Assembly: GCA_021234155.1 (NCBI GenBank)
Contig: JAJEKV010000016.1
Span: 1,986,001 to 2,050,000, forward strand
From: Isoetes taiwanensis
Taxonomy: Eukaryota; Streptophyta; Lycopodiopsida; Isoetales; Isoetaceae
Reading direction: 5' to 3'
DNA length: 64,000 bases
Each line of letters begins with the position of its first letter. Positions within the stretch are counted from its first letter, which is position 1. This document shows, piece after piece, positions 11,130 to 21,989 of the stretch. The notes under the pieces are model-generated. The model searched no databases, was not told where the DNA came from, and worked only from the letters and a program-made list of their open reading frames with translations. Both the position numbers and the translations under genes were made by a program.

Positions 11130-11900
11130 CCGGCCGCGAAACCTCTACTTTTGACACGGATTGTGCCAAGTGTGCGGAGTTAGGTATTGATAGCCGTAAT
11201 TGATCATAAACGGCGACATTTGGGATGATTCTTGCTTGGTGCTATTGTAGGCAAACTCCACCAAGTGAATAAATTCTTCCCACATACCTTGCTTGTTCCA
11301 GACATAGTTCCGTAGCATGTCCTCCAGAATCCTGTTGGTCCGCTCCGTTTGGCCATCCGTCTGAGGATGATATGCCGTGCTCATGGATAGCTTCGTTTGA
11401 ATCGTCGTAAAGAGGTCTTGCCAAAAGGCACTCATGAACTTTGGGTCCCCTCGCTTTCGGATATAATCTCTCTTGGCATGTCGTGAAGCCCCTTTGATAT
11501 CTCTTTGGTGAAGAGCTTATTTGTATCCATAGCGGTATATCGTGGTCCCGCAAGGCACAAAATGTGCCATCTTCGACAACTTGTTTCCACCACTACCATT
11601 AAAGCATCCTTTCCTCTTCTTGTCTTGGGAGTCCTGTGATGAAATCCATGCCGATTACCTCCCACTTAGCGTTTGGCACCGCTTAATGGCTCCAATGCCC
11701 ACGAATTGGAGTCGCTCGCCTTTATCTGCACGACATACGACATTCCTTGATGTAGCGAGCTACCCGCTTCTTCATTCGGCCAATAATAGGGCAGCAAGAC
11801 CTTGAAATATGTTTTCATGAATCCGCATGGCCGGCTATTGGGCTGCAGCGCGTGTCATGGAGGATCAATTTCCTTACACCCGATGATTCGGGCACACATA
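11130..11900 (-). pseudogene. integrase core (element A)
   Basis: Three frames (11145-11435, 11242-11553, 11432-11665) together read as an rve integrase core. The phrases 'STAYHPQTDGQTERTNR' and 'LEDMLRNYV' are diagnostic. The Glu of the catalytic DDE triad sits in 'DGQTERTNR'. 'HDMPREIISERG' and 'FMSAFWQDLF' are split between frames by indels. The upstream zinc-binding part near 11700-11900 is too damaged to define. Confidence 0.85.
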
Positions 11901-12039
11901 ACTTGTTCTTATGGTATAACAGTTGCCTTCTTCTTATAATGTTTGAAGGCCCTCCGGCTCTTTATCTCGTTCTAGCCTCCCTAGAGAGAGGCTTGCCCAT
12001 ACTTCCTTGAAATCCACATCCGTTGGCAAGGACTCTTCA

Positions 12040-12600
12040 ATCTTCTTACCAAAGTCATTTGCTAGAAGGCCGAAATTGCATTGCAATGCACTCTAGTTGT
12101 CGGGGGATGCCTTGAGAGCGCGATCCGCTACCACATTGAGCTTCCCTCGCTTGTAGACTATATCAAAGTCATATTCTTCAAGGAACTCCATCCACCTTCT
12201 CTGCCTCAAGGTTGAGGTGTGTGGTTAGGCTCGATGGTCCAGTATCAATTGGAACTTTCTTCCCAAGAGGTAGTGCCTCCAAATTCTTAATGCTCGACAA
12301 CCATAAGCAATTCCTGATCATGGGTGGGGTAGCGTTTTCGCATCGTTCATCTTCCCGGAATCATACGCTACCACACGTTCTTCTTGCATGAGTTAATCGC
12401 AGACCCGTAGCTATCTTACTCTCGTGACTGTGGCTACAAGCTTATCTTTTCTCGGGTCCCGTGAGGTTAAGATAGGCGGTTGTTAAAGCTTCTTTCAATA
12501 ATTCAAACCCCACTTGGGCTTTCTTGTGCCAATGCTCTGCCCAATCTTTTCACCTTCGCGCCCTCGTCAGTCTCAAGCGGGGGCCGCTATCTTAGCAAAG
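12040..12600 (-). pseudogene. RNase H region (element A)
   Basis: The minus strand near 12225-12110 reads 'RQRRWMEFLEEYDFDIVYK' followed by 'RGKLNVVADRAL', a damaged form of the RNase H end of Ty3/gypsy pol (typically ...YKxGKxNVVADALSR). The rest is frameshifted and recognisable only in pieces. Position between reverse transcriptase and integrase is as expected. Confidence 0.7.
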
Positions 12601-13420
12601 TTCTTCACTTAACTTTTCAGAAGTACCGCTAGGCCAAGGAAACTTCTCGACCTCATGCACATTCTTGGTGGGCGCCGCCAATGGATTCTTTGCTTCAATC
12701 TTGGCCGGGATCCGTCGAGACTCCTTCGGCTTGAGATCACATGACCAAGGTATTCCACCTTCTTCATTGCGAAGCGGCACCGACAACTTTGCGCATTAAC
12801 CGGTGCCTCCTCAACTTCTCCAAAGACTCTCCTTAAGTGTTGTAATGCGTGTTCTTCAAGGGATCTGCTATACACCAAAATGTCATCAAAGAAAACTATC
12901 ACAAAGGTGTCTAGGAACTCCTCGAAGATGTCGCTCATGAGCCTCATGAACGTTCTTTGGGCGCTTTTGATAAGCCAAAAGGCATTACCGCGGAATTCAT
13001 AGTGCCCGCATCGCGTTCCGAAGCGGTTTTATGAATATCTTCTTCCTTTATCCGGACCGATGATATCCTCGACCTTAAGTCGATCTTGAGAAGACCTTTG
13101 CCCTTTGAGCCTGATCCATCAAGTCATCCGATCTAGGGAGCGATACTTGTTCTTGATGGTGTGCTTATTCAACCGCCTATAGTCTATGCACATTCTCGAT
13201 CGCCATCCTTCTTTTTGACAAAAGAATGGGCGCCCAAATGGTGAGACGCTTAGGTCTAATGAAGCCCAGGTCGAAGCAACTCCCCGCGAATTGCTTCTTT
13301 AGCTCAGCCAACTCCTCGCCGCCATTCCGTATGGAGTCTTGCTTGTCGCTTCATTCCCGGTTCGAAAGTGCTATCTTGCACTTTCGACTCCCCTATAAGG
13401 AGGAAGTCGCTTGATCTCAT
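12600..13420 (-). pseudogene. reverse transcriptase (element A)
   Basis: The frame 12609-12947 carries the palm motif as 'FVIVFFDDILVYSRS' (FFDD in place of the usual YVDD/YIDD, with both catalytic Asp kept), then 'KVEYLGHVIS', the usual thumb landmark. Upstream, near 13230-13170, 'FVKKKDGD' and a broken 'CIDYR' mark the start of the RT domain. Several frameshifts separate the pieces, so no enzyme would be made. Confidence 0.85.
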
Positions 13421-14100
13421 CCGAAAGAGATCATGGAACCGCGGATCAAGTTAGCTACCGCTTAGGTAACTTGCCGAGCCCCTTATCCTCTTTACCTTCT
13501 TTCGGCTCGGGCTCTCAAGCCTCTCAAGCTTGAAGATATAAGCTACTTGCTCGCTTCTTTATGCACTTGAACATCCGTTTAGAAGACATACACCGCATGA
13601 TCGGAACAACTTCTTTACCTCGCGGATCTCAATGATCTTGCCGTCGGTGTTGGGAAGGTCACCTTCCGCTTTCCACAATCAATGATGGCCCCTGCTGGTC
13701 CAAGATACTCCATTCATATGATCAAGTCATACTTGCCAACGCCCATTATACGCCCCTATCCGGATATTAACGGCAAGTCGATGTCGAATTAATTCTTCTT
13801 TACTGCCCTGCGCTTTATCGCTCCACTTGCTAAGACAACGGGCCTCGGCTTTTGACTTTAGTGGTTTCAACTTCAACATTTGAACCATTCGGGGGATGCA
13901 AAGTTATGGCTACTTCCCGAAGTCTATCGGGGACTATGAAGGACTTGGCCTTGACCTTCCCTTTTGTGGAAATTACTTTATCTTGGCTCTGCTTGCTCAG
14001 ATCTGTGCGGCAAAGATATGACACTCACCAATGTAGTCGCGGGCTGCCCGCCGCCGTCGCCGTCGAGACGAGTGTCCCAATCTCCCAACTCCGCTAGCAC
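13420..14100 (-). pseudogene. protease and linker region (element A)
   Basis: This sits between gag and reverse transcriptase, where the aspartic protease belongs. Short minus-strand frames exist (13830-14024), but I could not find a convincing DSGA/DTGA active site. The assignment rests on position only, and heavy indel damage is the likely reason. Confidence 0.45.
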
Positions 14101-14105
14101 CGCAC

Positions 14106-15360
14106 TCATGACGGGGGGCAGTCAGCCGCCCTATGGCCTCGGCCGGAAGCACCAAGCAAAGCCGCTTTTTCTATGCACTCTGCCTCTTTTCCTTGGGCAA
14201 AAGGATCGCATTGCTTTGGAGTAGTTTGACCTTTTCCCGCTTGTCCTTGAAGGACACCTGTTTCTTTCTCCCCGCCGCTTTCCTCGATTGCCACCATATG
14301 GGGCTTTAGCCGGACTCGACTGCTCTGCCCTAGGGCTATAACTCCCTATTGCCTTGCCTTTATCCTGGTAATATTGCTGCCTCTGCCCGCTATTCTGAGG
14401 TTCTGTCCCTTGCAAGCTTATTGCCTTGGACTCTGCTTCTGATACTGTCTTAGGGTTTATTGCCCTTACAAGCTTGTGGATCTCTTCATTCAGCCCCTCA
14501 ATGTAGCTCTCCATCAGATGCTTTTCACCCAACCTTGGCACATAAAGCCTTAACCTCATGAATTCCTCTCAGATATTTTCGGACTGATTTGTTTCCCTCT
14601 TTGCAAACCCAGAATTTTGCATCATGCTGGACTTGTGTTCTCTTGGGACGTAATGGCGCTTGAAGGCTTTAGCAAACTTTCTGAACTTGCAAGCATCCCT
14701 GCTCAACCCATGGGCCTTTGCATAACCCTTCCACCAAATCCGTGCGGCTCCTTTCAAGTTGGTTGTTGCCACTCTACCTTTGTCCTTATCCTTCATGCCA
14801 TATGCATTGCCGTTACTCACTCATTTCGATCCAGCCATGCCTCTCGCTTTAATCGACGACCGTTTCTCTCTCGAGAACCGCTCGAAGTTCCGGGCCTTCC
14901 ATACATTGCCGGTCACGGAATCTACCTTCTTGGGTAGTCGAGGCTCGGTGTCCTTTATCGTCCGTCTATGGTGTCTCTCATGTCTTGCATCTGCGGGTGT
15001 TCCTCTGCCTTCCATCCGCTTTAGGTCCTGGGCTCGGTCTTCTTCCTCCTCGGTGGTCCGGATCGAGCTTGAGTCGGAGGATTCGAACTGGAGGACCTCC
15101 TTCTCTTGCTCCTCTTCTTGTCTCTTCCTGTTTTCCGAGGAGCTGATGCTTTGCGGAACCGGCGTTGCTAATCGAACCCACTCCTGCTTTTGAGCTGCCC
15201 GGCAAAGCCTTTATCCGCTCGAGGTCCGGTCCTCATCACGTGATATTTCCTCTTTCTGGGGTCACGGGTCCATATTCCTCAAACGGGTTCCTTGCCGGGT
15301 GGCACGGGCAGACTCTGTTCTTCCATATGGTCTCGGCGTTGTCGTTCCCTCGAGCCTAGG
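14106..15360 (-). pseudogene. gag (element A)
   Basis: The frame 14569-14820 contains 'LKGAARIWWKGYAKAHG' and 'AFKRHYVP', and the frame 14131-14559 continues with 'YIEGLNEEIHKLV', the usual retrotransposon gag capsid landmarks. Upstream frames 14821-15015 and 14978-15205 give the charged N-terminal part. Gag is read 15360 to 14106 on the minus strand. The C-terminal zinc knuckle is not visible as an intact CCHC motif. Several frameshifts break the protein. Confidence 0.8.
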
Positions 15361-15544
15361 CCTCTAGTCGCATACACAAGTAGTTCATGGCTATATAGTT
15401 AGTTTTACTTGTTCGCTTGCATTATTTATGTTTGTTGGTATAGTTGTGGAGCAAAATACATCAACAAAACATTTAGAGTGCAAAAGAAATTATATTTATA
15501 TTATATAATATTTTAGTACAAAATCACCGGGATCAAGAGTTTAA

Positions 15545-16665
15545 CTAATCTTGAAATCGCCGGTAAGATGGGTTATCCTCTAGAAACTTCTTCACTTGGG
15601 CTGTTCCTACTGAATGACCCAAGTTCCTAAGGACGTTGATTGAAGATCCACCCCGCAAAGCTCGCCATTCTTCTACCCCCACGGAGGTGTAGGCTGCGAT
15701 TCTCGCCAATCTTCCTTGCCGTCAGAAGGTATGGCGGAAGTCAAAAACATCGAGTGTTACAGCTCTCTTCACCGGGATGGCACTTTCGATTGTTGGGAGC
15801 TAGCCCGAGCATGCCGGCCAAAGCCTGAGAGCGCAATTAGCATCGATACTCCTTCCTCGCCCCTGGGGGTGAATTTGCGGTGAATTACCGCTATTCTTCC
15901 ATCCATTAGCAGGGGAAGGTAATACCGCAACGACTTGTCGTTTTGTGGCCAGTCCTCGCCTGCCTCGGCCTCCGGCTCGTGCTGTTTGGCATAGTCATCG
16001 ACCTCCACCGGTGGTGAGCTCCCGTAGTAGTCGACTGTTCTTTGAAGCTCTCCTTAGGGTCGAACTTCGCCTCTTTGGCTGTGGGGAGGCATTGTCGAAA
16101 CTTGCCATTAAGATGTTCGAGGTCGCGTGGCGGATCCCCCATCTGTTCTGTAGAGCAAAGGAACTCTTCCTCCGTCGGTGTAGTTCCCGCCTCCATAATC
16201 ACGCACGATGTTGCTATAGGCTTGATAATCGGAGGTGGACTCTCCCGTATAAGTGTCGGCTTCCCTTACTTGGGTGGGGGAAGTCGGAAGCTCCTCCGGA
16301 CGATGAAGTCGCCCGTGTCTGTCCTCCTGGAGTTGGTGCAGCAACTCGCGTCGGTCGATACTCCCTTTCCCCGCACAGGGAGGTTCTCGATGTCGCTTAA
16401 GAACAAATACTCTTCGCCGCCGACGATGATGGGGCTAGGCTTGTGATGCCTAGCCCAAGGGGAGGCGCGATCCTAAGAGTTTGCCGGCTTCTTTCAAGTC
16501 TTGCAACTCTTGTTCTCGCTAGCCGCTGCTCTTCGTTGGGTTGAGTTCGGACGTGAGTCCTCGCCCCTCTTCTAATTCCTCGTCTTCTTCCCTTCCTTCT
16601 TGCTCCCGCTCATACCGTAAAAGGAGCCGCTCTCAATACCGCGTGGCTAATGGGTCCACATCCAT
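15545..16665 (-). pseudogene. extra ORF module II in element A leader (unknown protein)
   Basis: Read across frames on the minus strand from ATG 16665 ('MDVDPLATRY', in a good context with G after ATG) to a TAG at 15545-15547 ('NPSYRRFQD' then stop), this looks like one degraded protein of roughly 370 codons. Arg-rich and acidic stretches come first, then a more globular C-terminal half ('KSLRYYLPLLMDGRIAVIHR'). A TATA decamer lies at 17156-17165 and a palindrome pair upstream of that. Upstream ATGs exist, for example at 16949. I do not recognise the family. It does not look like gag, pol or envelope. It may be an additional element gene or captured host coding DNA. Confidence 0.45.
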
Positions 16666-17155
16666 GGGAGGGATAGAGGTTTCCCCATGGGATTTTCGCG
16701 ACCGTGGTAAGAAAAATTGCTAAGGCAGGAGTTGAAAGAGAAGTACTTGGTCCTGTTGGCGGTCGTTGGGGACCATTGGTGAGGTACTTGGCAATGTTTG
16801 GGCCTTATTTGTGAGTGTTGAAGGGATTGCCTAGGAACAAAGTAGCCTATGCAAGGTGGGAGCTGCACTAAGGATGGCCCTACCCTAGCTTGGAATTCGA
16901 GCGGGACTCGCTTTATATCTTCGGGTTGCATGCAAGGTTGCTTGAACATCTATTTCTTTGGCGAAAAGACCGGGAAAATTTCATCGATGTCGGCCTCTCT
17001 AAAGATGAGCTATTGGCGCTGCACCATCACCGAAATCGAGGTTGCCATGAGTTTAGCGAGGAAGAGACTAGCAACGGTTGCAAAGAGCCTCTGGAGCTGG
17101 AAAATCGGCTAAGGGGGGGGAGCAACTTGTAGGGTGCTACGGTGAAATGAGCGAC

Positions 17156-17165
17156 CTATTTATAG
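17156..17165 (-). promoter_or_regulatory. TATA box of module II
   Basis: CTATAAATAG on the minus strand, about 490 nt upstream of the module II ATG. The identical decamer occurs at 19120-19129 upstream of module I. Confidence 0.5.
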
Positions 17166-17360
17166 AAAAAGAGGAAAACCCTAATTTTTGGGTGACTTGG
17201 AAATTTCTTGGGGTTGGGCAATTCTAGCCTGTGACTTGAGGTTAAAATAGGAATTGGAAGACTAATTTAAGGGTTTGAGCATGGTGGATTACCTAAAGAT
17301 GTTAACACAACAAAGTTGAAGATCACTTGGACAAGTTCTCGTGAAGAATGGTAGGAGGTT

Positions 17361-17430
17361 CATCACAGTAGCCTACTCGCTCAAAAACTACACTTTAGTT
17401 TCTTGACCAGCGACGGCGGGAGACATCAGT
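17361..17430. repeat. 68-nt palindrome, copy 1
   Basis: This is the most decayed of four related imperfect palindromes. It keeps the inner arms (CTCAAAAACTA facing TAGTTTCTTGA) but the outer TCTCACA/TGTGAGA arms are degraded. Confidence 0.7.
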
Positions 17431-17556
17431 CCCATTTTGATCAAAACATGTCCAATTTAGGTAAAATAAGGGTGCAAGGATGACAGACTCATCAAGTTAG
17501 GCAGAATTGACCCCTTACTTGGTCAATTTGGAGCTGTTTTGGGCAAGTTTGGGCAA

Positions 17557-17624
17557 GGTCTCACAGCTAGCGCCTCGTCCAAAAACTAAACTTTAGTTTC
17601 TTGACCAGGCGCGACCTGTGAGAC
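17557..17624. repeat. 68-nt palindrome, copy 2
   Basis: The outer arms TCTCACA and TGTGAGA, the middle arms GCGCCT and AGGCGC, and the inner AAAAACTA and TAGTTTCTT can fold into a near-continuous stem. It lies 196 bp from copy 1. Confidence 0.85.
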
Positions 17625-17899
17625 ATCACACTTTTCGGTCTGCAAATGTCCTATTTTATTAAAACAAAAACTAAAACCTGCTAACTTGTCCTAATTAAAC
17701 AAGTTTAGACACATAAAGTACTCAAAATTAATTTATATTACAAAAATTTGATTATGTACAAAATGTTCATTTGGGATCTCCCTTAATTAAACTAGCTAAT
17801 TGCATGTCCTTTCTCATGAGGGTTACTCGCTTTGCGTGGACCGGTTAAGTCGCCGAAGTCTTCAAAAATGTTGCACTATCCTCCGCTCACCATGCAAAT

Positions 17900-18833
17900 T
17901 GCCAAGAAGATCTCATCTCAGTGACCCTCATGTCGGTCCTAAAATCTCGCGATCACTTCTCACGACTAGGCGAGCAAAGGGGGCGGGGGAATCAAGAGGC
18001 GTGGCTGCGCCGGAAGTGTCGGATCTCCCTCGGTGCTCTCTCGTCTCCTTCCTGGCGGCTTTCTTCTTGGCTGGCTTCTTTGGGGACCTTGGGCTTCGGT
18101 GGTGGGCCTTAGAGTCCGGTCTTAAGTTGGATGTCCGCCCTCGATCGTTCTGACCTCGCTCGCCTGGTAGTAGGAGTTGTAAGCCTCCCCACTCCTTCAT
18201 ATATGCCTCGTGCTCCCTCATCTTTGCCGATAGATCTTGAAGGGGTCCGCGGACGGCCTCTCGAGGCAAGCCGTGGTTGCTTCTTCCTGTCCCACTTTGG
18301 ATAAAGGAGGGGCTTCCATTCTGCTCGGTCCGCTGTCGATTCATGGGGGTTTAGAAGAGCTTCCACCTCAGGTGTTGGGGTTGAAGTCTTCGCCGGAGGA
18401 GTCGGAGGAGGGGCCCTGGTTGATCCGGTGTGGGATTGGTGATAACGATCTTGGGTTGGGGCCCTTCCTTTTGCTTGAACTTCCTTTTTAGCCCACCAAT
18501 TTCCCCTTTTTGCCTTCTTCTTCTCCTCGGCGCCGCCTCCTCTTCCCTCTTCCTCTTCTTGCTTTCCTGGCCGTTGTTTCTTTCGTTTTGCCAATCCATC
18601 TTTGCCAAGGTCTTCTTCTTCGCCGGTGAGCCTTGGCCTGGCCGCTGGCTTTGCTGCTCCTTTGTCCTCCTTTTCCGTTGTGCTCCCTCATCTTCGTCTT
18701 CGAGGATCTCGTTCTTCGCATCAGAGTGGTCCTCTTTCCCCTCTCGCTCTTGAATCTCCCTATCTATCTCCTCGTAAACTTCCCTTGTCTCCTCGTCCAT
18801 GGAAGTTGGTGATGCGGCCTCATCTTGATCCAC
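17900..18833 (-). pseudogene. extra ORF module I in element A leader (charged protein, unknown)
   Basis: Overlapping minus-strand frames 18351-18833, 18109-18594 and 17928-18344 join by frameshifts into one protein of about 300 codons starting 'MDQDEAASPTSMDEETREVY'. It is acidic and probably helical at the N-terminus, then strongly Lys/Arg-rich (a run of 'RRRRRQK' near residue 115), then Pro-rich, ending with another basic stretch. Low-complexity basic content suggests a nucleic-acid-binding or nuclear protein, but no family is recognised. TATA decamer 19120-19129 lies 287 nt upstream of the ATG and a palindrome pair lies beyond it. The arrangement repeats that of module II. Confidence 0.45.
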
Positions 18834-19119
18834 CTGCTGATTGAAAACGTCAATCAGATCAGATGTATCTTGATCTCTTGGGATGTCCTCCTCGCTCGAA
18901 GGGCGGCCCCCCTCATGAAGCCTCTCAAAGCAGACGGGCCGAATGAGGTTGGCGTCAGGGAGGCTGGTGGTTTCGCCTGGATGAGGCTTCCCCGGGTCCG
19001 CTTGGTTCGTGCCATGCCATGGCTTGATTCGTCGATCGTGGGATATCGGCCCAAAGATCGCCTAGGTGGGGGAGAGTGGATTTCTAGGGCGGAAACGTGC
19101 AAATGGGTGGGGTCTACAT

Positions 19120-19129
19120 CTATTTATAG
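19120..19129 (-). promoter_or_regulatory. TATA box of module I
   Basis: CTATAAATAG on the minus strand, identical to the decamer at 17156-17165 and similarly placed between a palindrome pair and an ORF. Confidence 0.55.
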
Positions 19130-19229
19130 CTTGGGAAATTTTTAGGTCAAAATCTAAGTTGCTCTATTTAACGTGCCAAGGCACCTATTTACTTAAAACA
19201 TACACTTATTTCAGAGATTTTTAATTATT

Positions 19230-19297
19230 GGTCTCACAGGTAGCGCCTCGCTCAAAAACTAGAGTTTAGTTTTTAGACCAGGCGCGACGTGTGAGAT
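19230..19297. repeat. 68-nt palindrome, copy 3
   Basis: TCTCACAGGTAGCGCCT faces AGGCGCGACGTGTGAGA, 15 of 17 positions complementary. The inner arms TCAAAAACTA and TAGTTTTTAGA also pair. Confidence 0.9.
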
Positions 19298-19420
19298 CTT
19301 ACACATTTTTAAGTAATTTAAGTGATTTAAGCATACTATTCTAACTAATTCTTACCTTGGAACTCGCCTTACTATATTACTTTGGTGAAATTTATCAAGT
19401 TTAAGGTCTTCTTGGCTCAA

Positions 19421-19488
19421 TGTCTCACAGGTAGCGCCCTGCTCAAAAACTAAAGTTCAGTTCTTTGACCAGGCGCGACGTGTGAGAC
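19421..19488. repeat. 68-nt palindrome, copy 4
   Basis: Same arms as copy 3, 192 bp away. Inner arms CTCAAAAACT and AGTTCTTTGA. The sequence between copies 3 and 4 is unlike that between copies 1 and 2, although the spacing is nearly equal. Confidence 0.9.
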
Positions 19489-19681
19489 CACCTTGCCCGA
19501 GTAAGGTCTTGGCTCATTCTTTTTAGTCTTATTATGTTCCAATTCACTTAACTGTTACTAGCTTAGCATAAACTACAAAAATGAGAAAAAAATTTCCCAC
19601 TTTTTCGAGGTTTGAGGATCCTATCAAGTTAGTACTACTGGGAACATGGCCAGTGCTTTGCTCTTGGTCTCCAAGAACATT

Positions 19682-19693
19682 GCTCTGATACCA
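19682..19693 (-). promoter_or_regulatory. primer binding site of element A
   Basis: The minus strand reads TGGTATCAGAGC, the standard plant retrotransposon site complementary to the initiator tRNA-Met 3' end. It is one base from the LTR end and fixes the 5' LTR boundary and strand. Confidence 0.9.
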
Positions 19694-19694
19694 C

Positions 19695-21265
19695 TGTGAC
19701 GTCCCCTACTCGTATATGGTGCACTCACCGTATACAAACAGGAGTTCATCCCCCATACCAGCTCCATACTGATACAGGGCCCTCCACAATCACTGCACCC
19801 GTAACGAGTCCCAGTGGGAAGAGTGAAGGGGTCATTTTACCCCGTCTCCCTCAGGGTCTACCTAGCTGCGGAAGCGTAACATACACGTCAGTACACAACA
19901 TAATCACATATCCACCTCGAAGGGTGGTGCATCAACATCTGCATAGACAATGATCAGCATCATACATAGGGGTCCTACCCAAGGCTCGGGACTTCGAAGG
20001 GATGACCGGCGGCTTGGGTCTCCCAGAGTTCATCAAGCATGAAATTCATGGCAATGGATTTGGCTGGCATAAGAACATGGCATAGGGTTGTCCACTCCAT
20101 CCGCCCTCCCATGCACACTTGCAGTAGGCTGAAAGGTGTCGGGACCTGACTGTAGCCCGCCGGATGCATAGCCAAGGGGGCTATTCATGGGTCTCATCCT
20201 CCCGAGCCCGATGGGGCGGGGAAGGGATCGCTCCCCTCCGAGATCTACATGCCGACTCAAGGTGACTAGAGGGCCACCGCCTCAGATTCGATCAACCCAC
20301 TGGAAAGTGTACACCACTTCACGGGTGTCGAGTCCATGCCTTACCCGCACTCAGTGGTAAGCCATTAGACCTAGTCACAATGATCCCCGGTAGGCCTTAC
20401 ACACCAGAGGGATCGTTCAAGAGTCAGAACATGAACCTCCTTCTTAGCCGGGTCGCCCCTTCACCTACAACCTGTGTGTGGTTCTTGTACACATGTGTAG
20501 AATCTACATTGTGCTAGAGAGGCTACTCTAGGAGCATCAACTACCAAGCTTTAGGGCCTCTACCCCCCTTCCCAATACAAGGAGTTCACAGAGATACATC
20601 GTCCATATACATCACAGAAGAACTAAAGAACTAGATCTAATCTATATCATAGAGTTAGGTTCTTTAGTTAGTGTCTGGGATCTGAGAGAACCTAGATGGC
20701 TACTATGGGCAATTTAATAGGCTAAACCTAACATTCTACCGATCGGAAGATGGTTTAAGCTATTAAATTGACTAAATACCGATCCTTGGGTTGTCCTCGA
20801 CCGAAGTTCGACCATCCTGCTGAACTGCTCGAATCAAGGGAGACTAATGGTGCAATTTGCTTAGACAGAGTCTGGGAGGCGGTTTTGGCTCCTGGGGCAG
20901 CCAAAACAGAGCTCTAAAACCCTATGGACGAAAATAGCAAGTTAGGGTTTTCCTAACCTAAATAGACAAGGGTTTAGGACTAGGGTTTCCAATTATCCCT
21001 TTAAGCATGTGGGATAATTGGGAATGGGCCCACTTGCCTTTAATGGCTAGGTGGCAAAATGTGCCCACATGGAAAGGTGTGCCCACATTAATGTGCACAT
21101 TGGTAAATGTGCACATTAATAATAATTGCACATACTTAGCAAGTTGCCTTTTAGGGGCTACTCACCTGGCTACAGTCCTGCGCACACGCCGGGCCGGTGG
21201 TGTGCGGCGATTTCGGCAGTACAATATACGCCCCGGACCGTGATATTTTGTCTTTGAACGCCACA
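19695..21265 (-). repeat. element A 5' LTR (intact, carries the empty site)
   Basis: 1571 bp, beginning TGTGACGTCCCC and ending GAACGCCACA in plus orientation. It matches the split left LTR. It is uninterrupted at 21123/21124, where the left copy holds the 5.77-kb tandem insertion. Differences between the two LTRs are scattered and indel-rich. Confidence 0.9.
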
Positions 21266-21270
21266 TCATC
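21266..21270. repeat. 5-bp target site duplication of element A, right copy
   Basis: TCATC, identical to 2310-2314. Confidence 0.7.
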
Positions 21271-21985
21271 CGCATCCTAACTTCCAGATGATCTACAAAG
21301 GAATCTAACTCCAAAAACCTGCTCCTGAAGAACTCCCTCCTGCTCCCGGTGTCTCCAGGGCCTTCAAGGTGTTTGAAGTAGCTCCCACTCCTACTGATGT
21401 GCTCATGCCTAGGGGCTATTGTGCTATGATGTGCCACAGCAGACGGTTCTCGAAACGGAGTTTCGAGCGCGAATAAGGTTCCTGTTTGAGCCAGAAAAGT
21501 GGCCTAGGGTTAGGGCTTAGGCATTTATAGGTTAGGGTTTACATGTTATGCCACATGGCTCCAATGGGGTGCTCCCATGTGGCGGATGCCCAATAGAGTG
21601 AGGCCATGTGGAAATGGCCTCATGCCTAAGGTTGGCTAAGTTATATGAATAACTTAGTCATGCTCCCATTTCCACCAATTATGGTGTACAAGGCTACTAA
21701 AGTAGACTTGTAGAAGGCTACACCCTCAGTGCCTCATGCCATTGGGGGTTTAAGCTAGGGAACGTCTCACGATCTCATCATCGTGCATGATGGCTTCATA
21801 TCCTGCCATGACCCCCCCCCCCATGGTCATGCGCACTCTTGGTGCATGCTGGCCTAGAGAATGCCCCTACAGGGTATCGCATCATCCTCTACACTCCAAG
21901 ATTCTGGCATATGCACTCTACTAGCCTAGAATGCACATGCCTTCTTACTGCTATACTAAGACATACAACTTAGCTAAGCACTTGG
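21271..21985 (-). repeat. element C 3' LTR, right part
   Basis: Sequence resumes with features parallel to the LTR of element A: an AGGGTTAGGGC/TTAGGGTTT stretch near 21500, then repeated CATGTGG phrases. This is consistent with the second half of the LTR that begins at 1198. I could not place the true end. A poly-C tract at about 21811-21821 (poly-G on the minus strand) could be the polypurine tract. Confidence 0.5.
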
Positions 21986-21989
21986 CAAG

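Larger units (their letters stand above)
2315..21265 (-). mobile_element. element A: nested chromodomain Ty3/gypsy retrotransposon
   Basis: This is a near-complete chromovirus on the minus strand: 5' LTR 19695-21265, primer site 19682-19693, a 4.3-kb leader with two extra ORF modules, gag about 15360-14130, then protease region, reverse transcriptase, RNase H, integrase and chromodomain down to 10539, polypurine tract 9656-9668, and a 3' LTR in two parts (2315-3744, 9518-9655). The two LTRs measure 1571 and 1568 bp once the 5773-bp insertion is removed. The TCATC target duplication flanks the whole. The frames are broken by many small indels, so it is not autonomous as read. The internal region is about 10 kb, much longer than the 5-6 kb usual for chromoviruses, because of the leader. 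Confidence 0.9.

Noticed and set aside
18430-18844. Plus-strand Ser/Pro-rich frames at 18.4-18.8 kb
   Set aside because: They are the reverse reading of the Lys/Arg/Glu-rich minus-strand ORF of module I. Low-complexity coding on one strand opens frames on the other.
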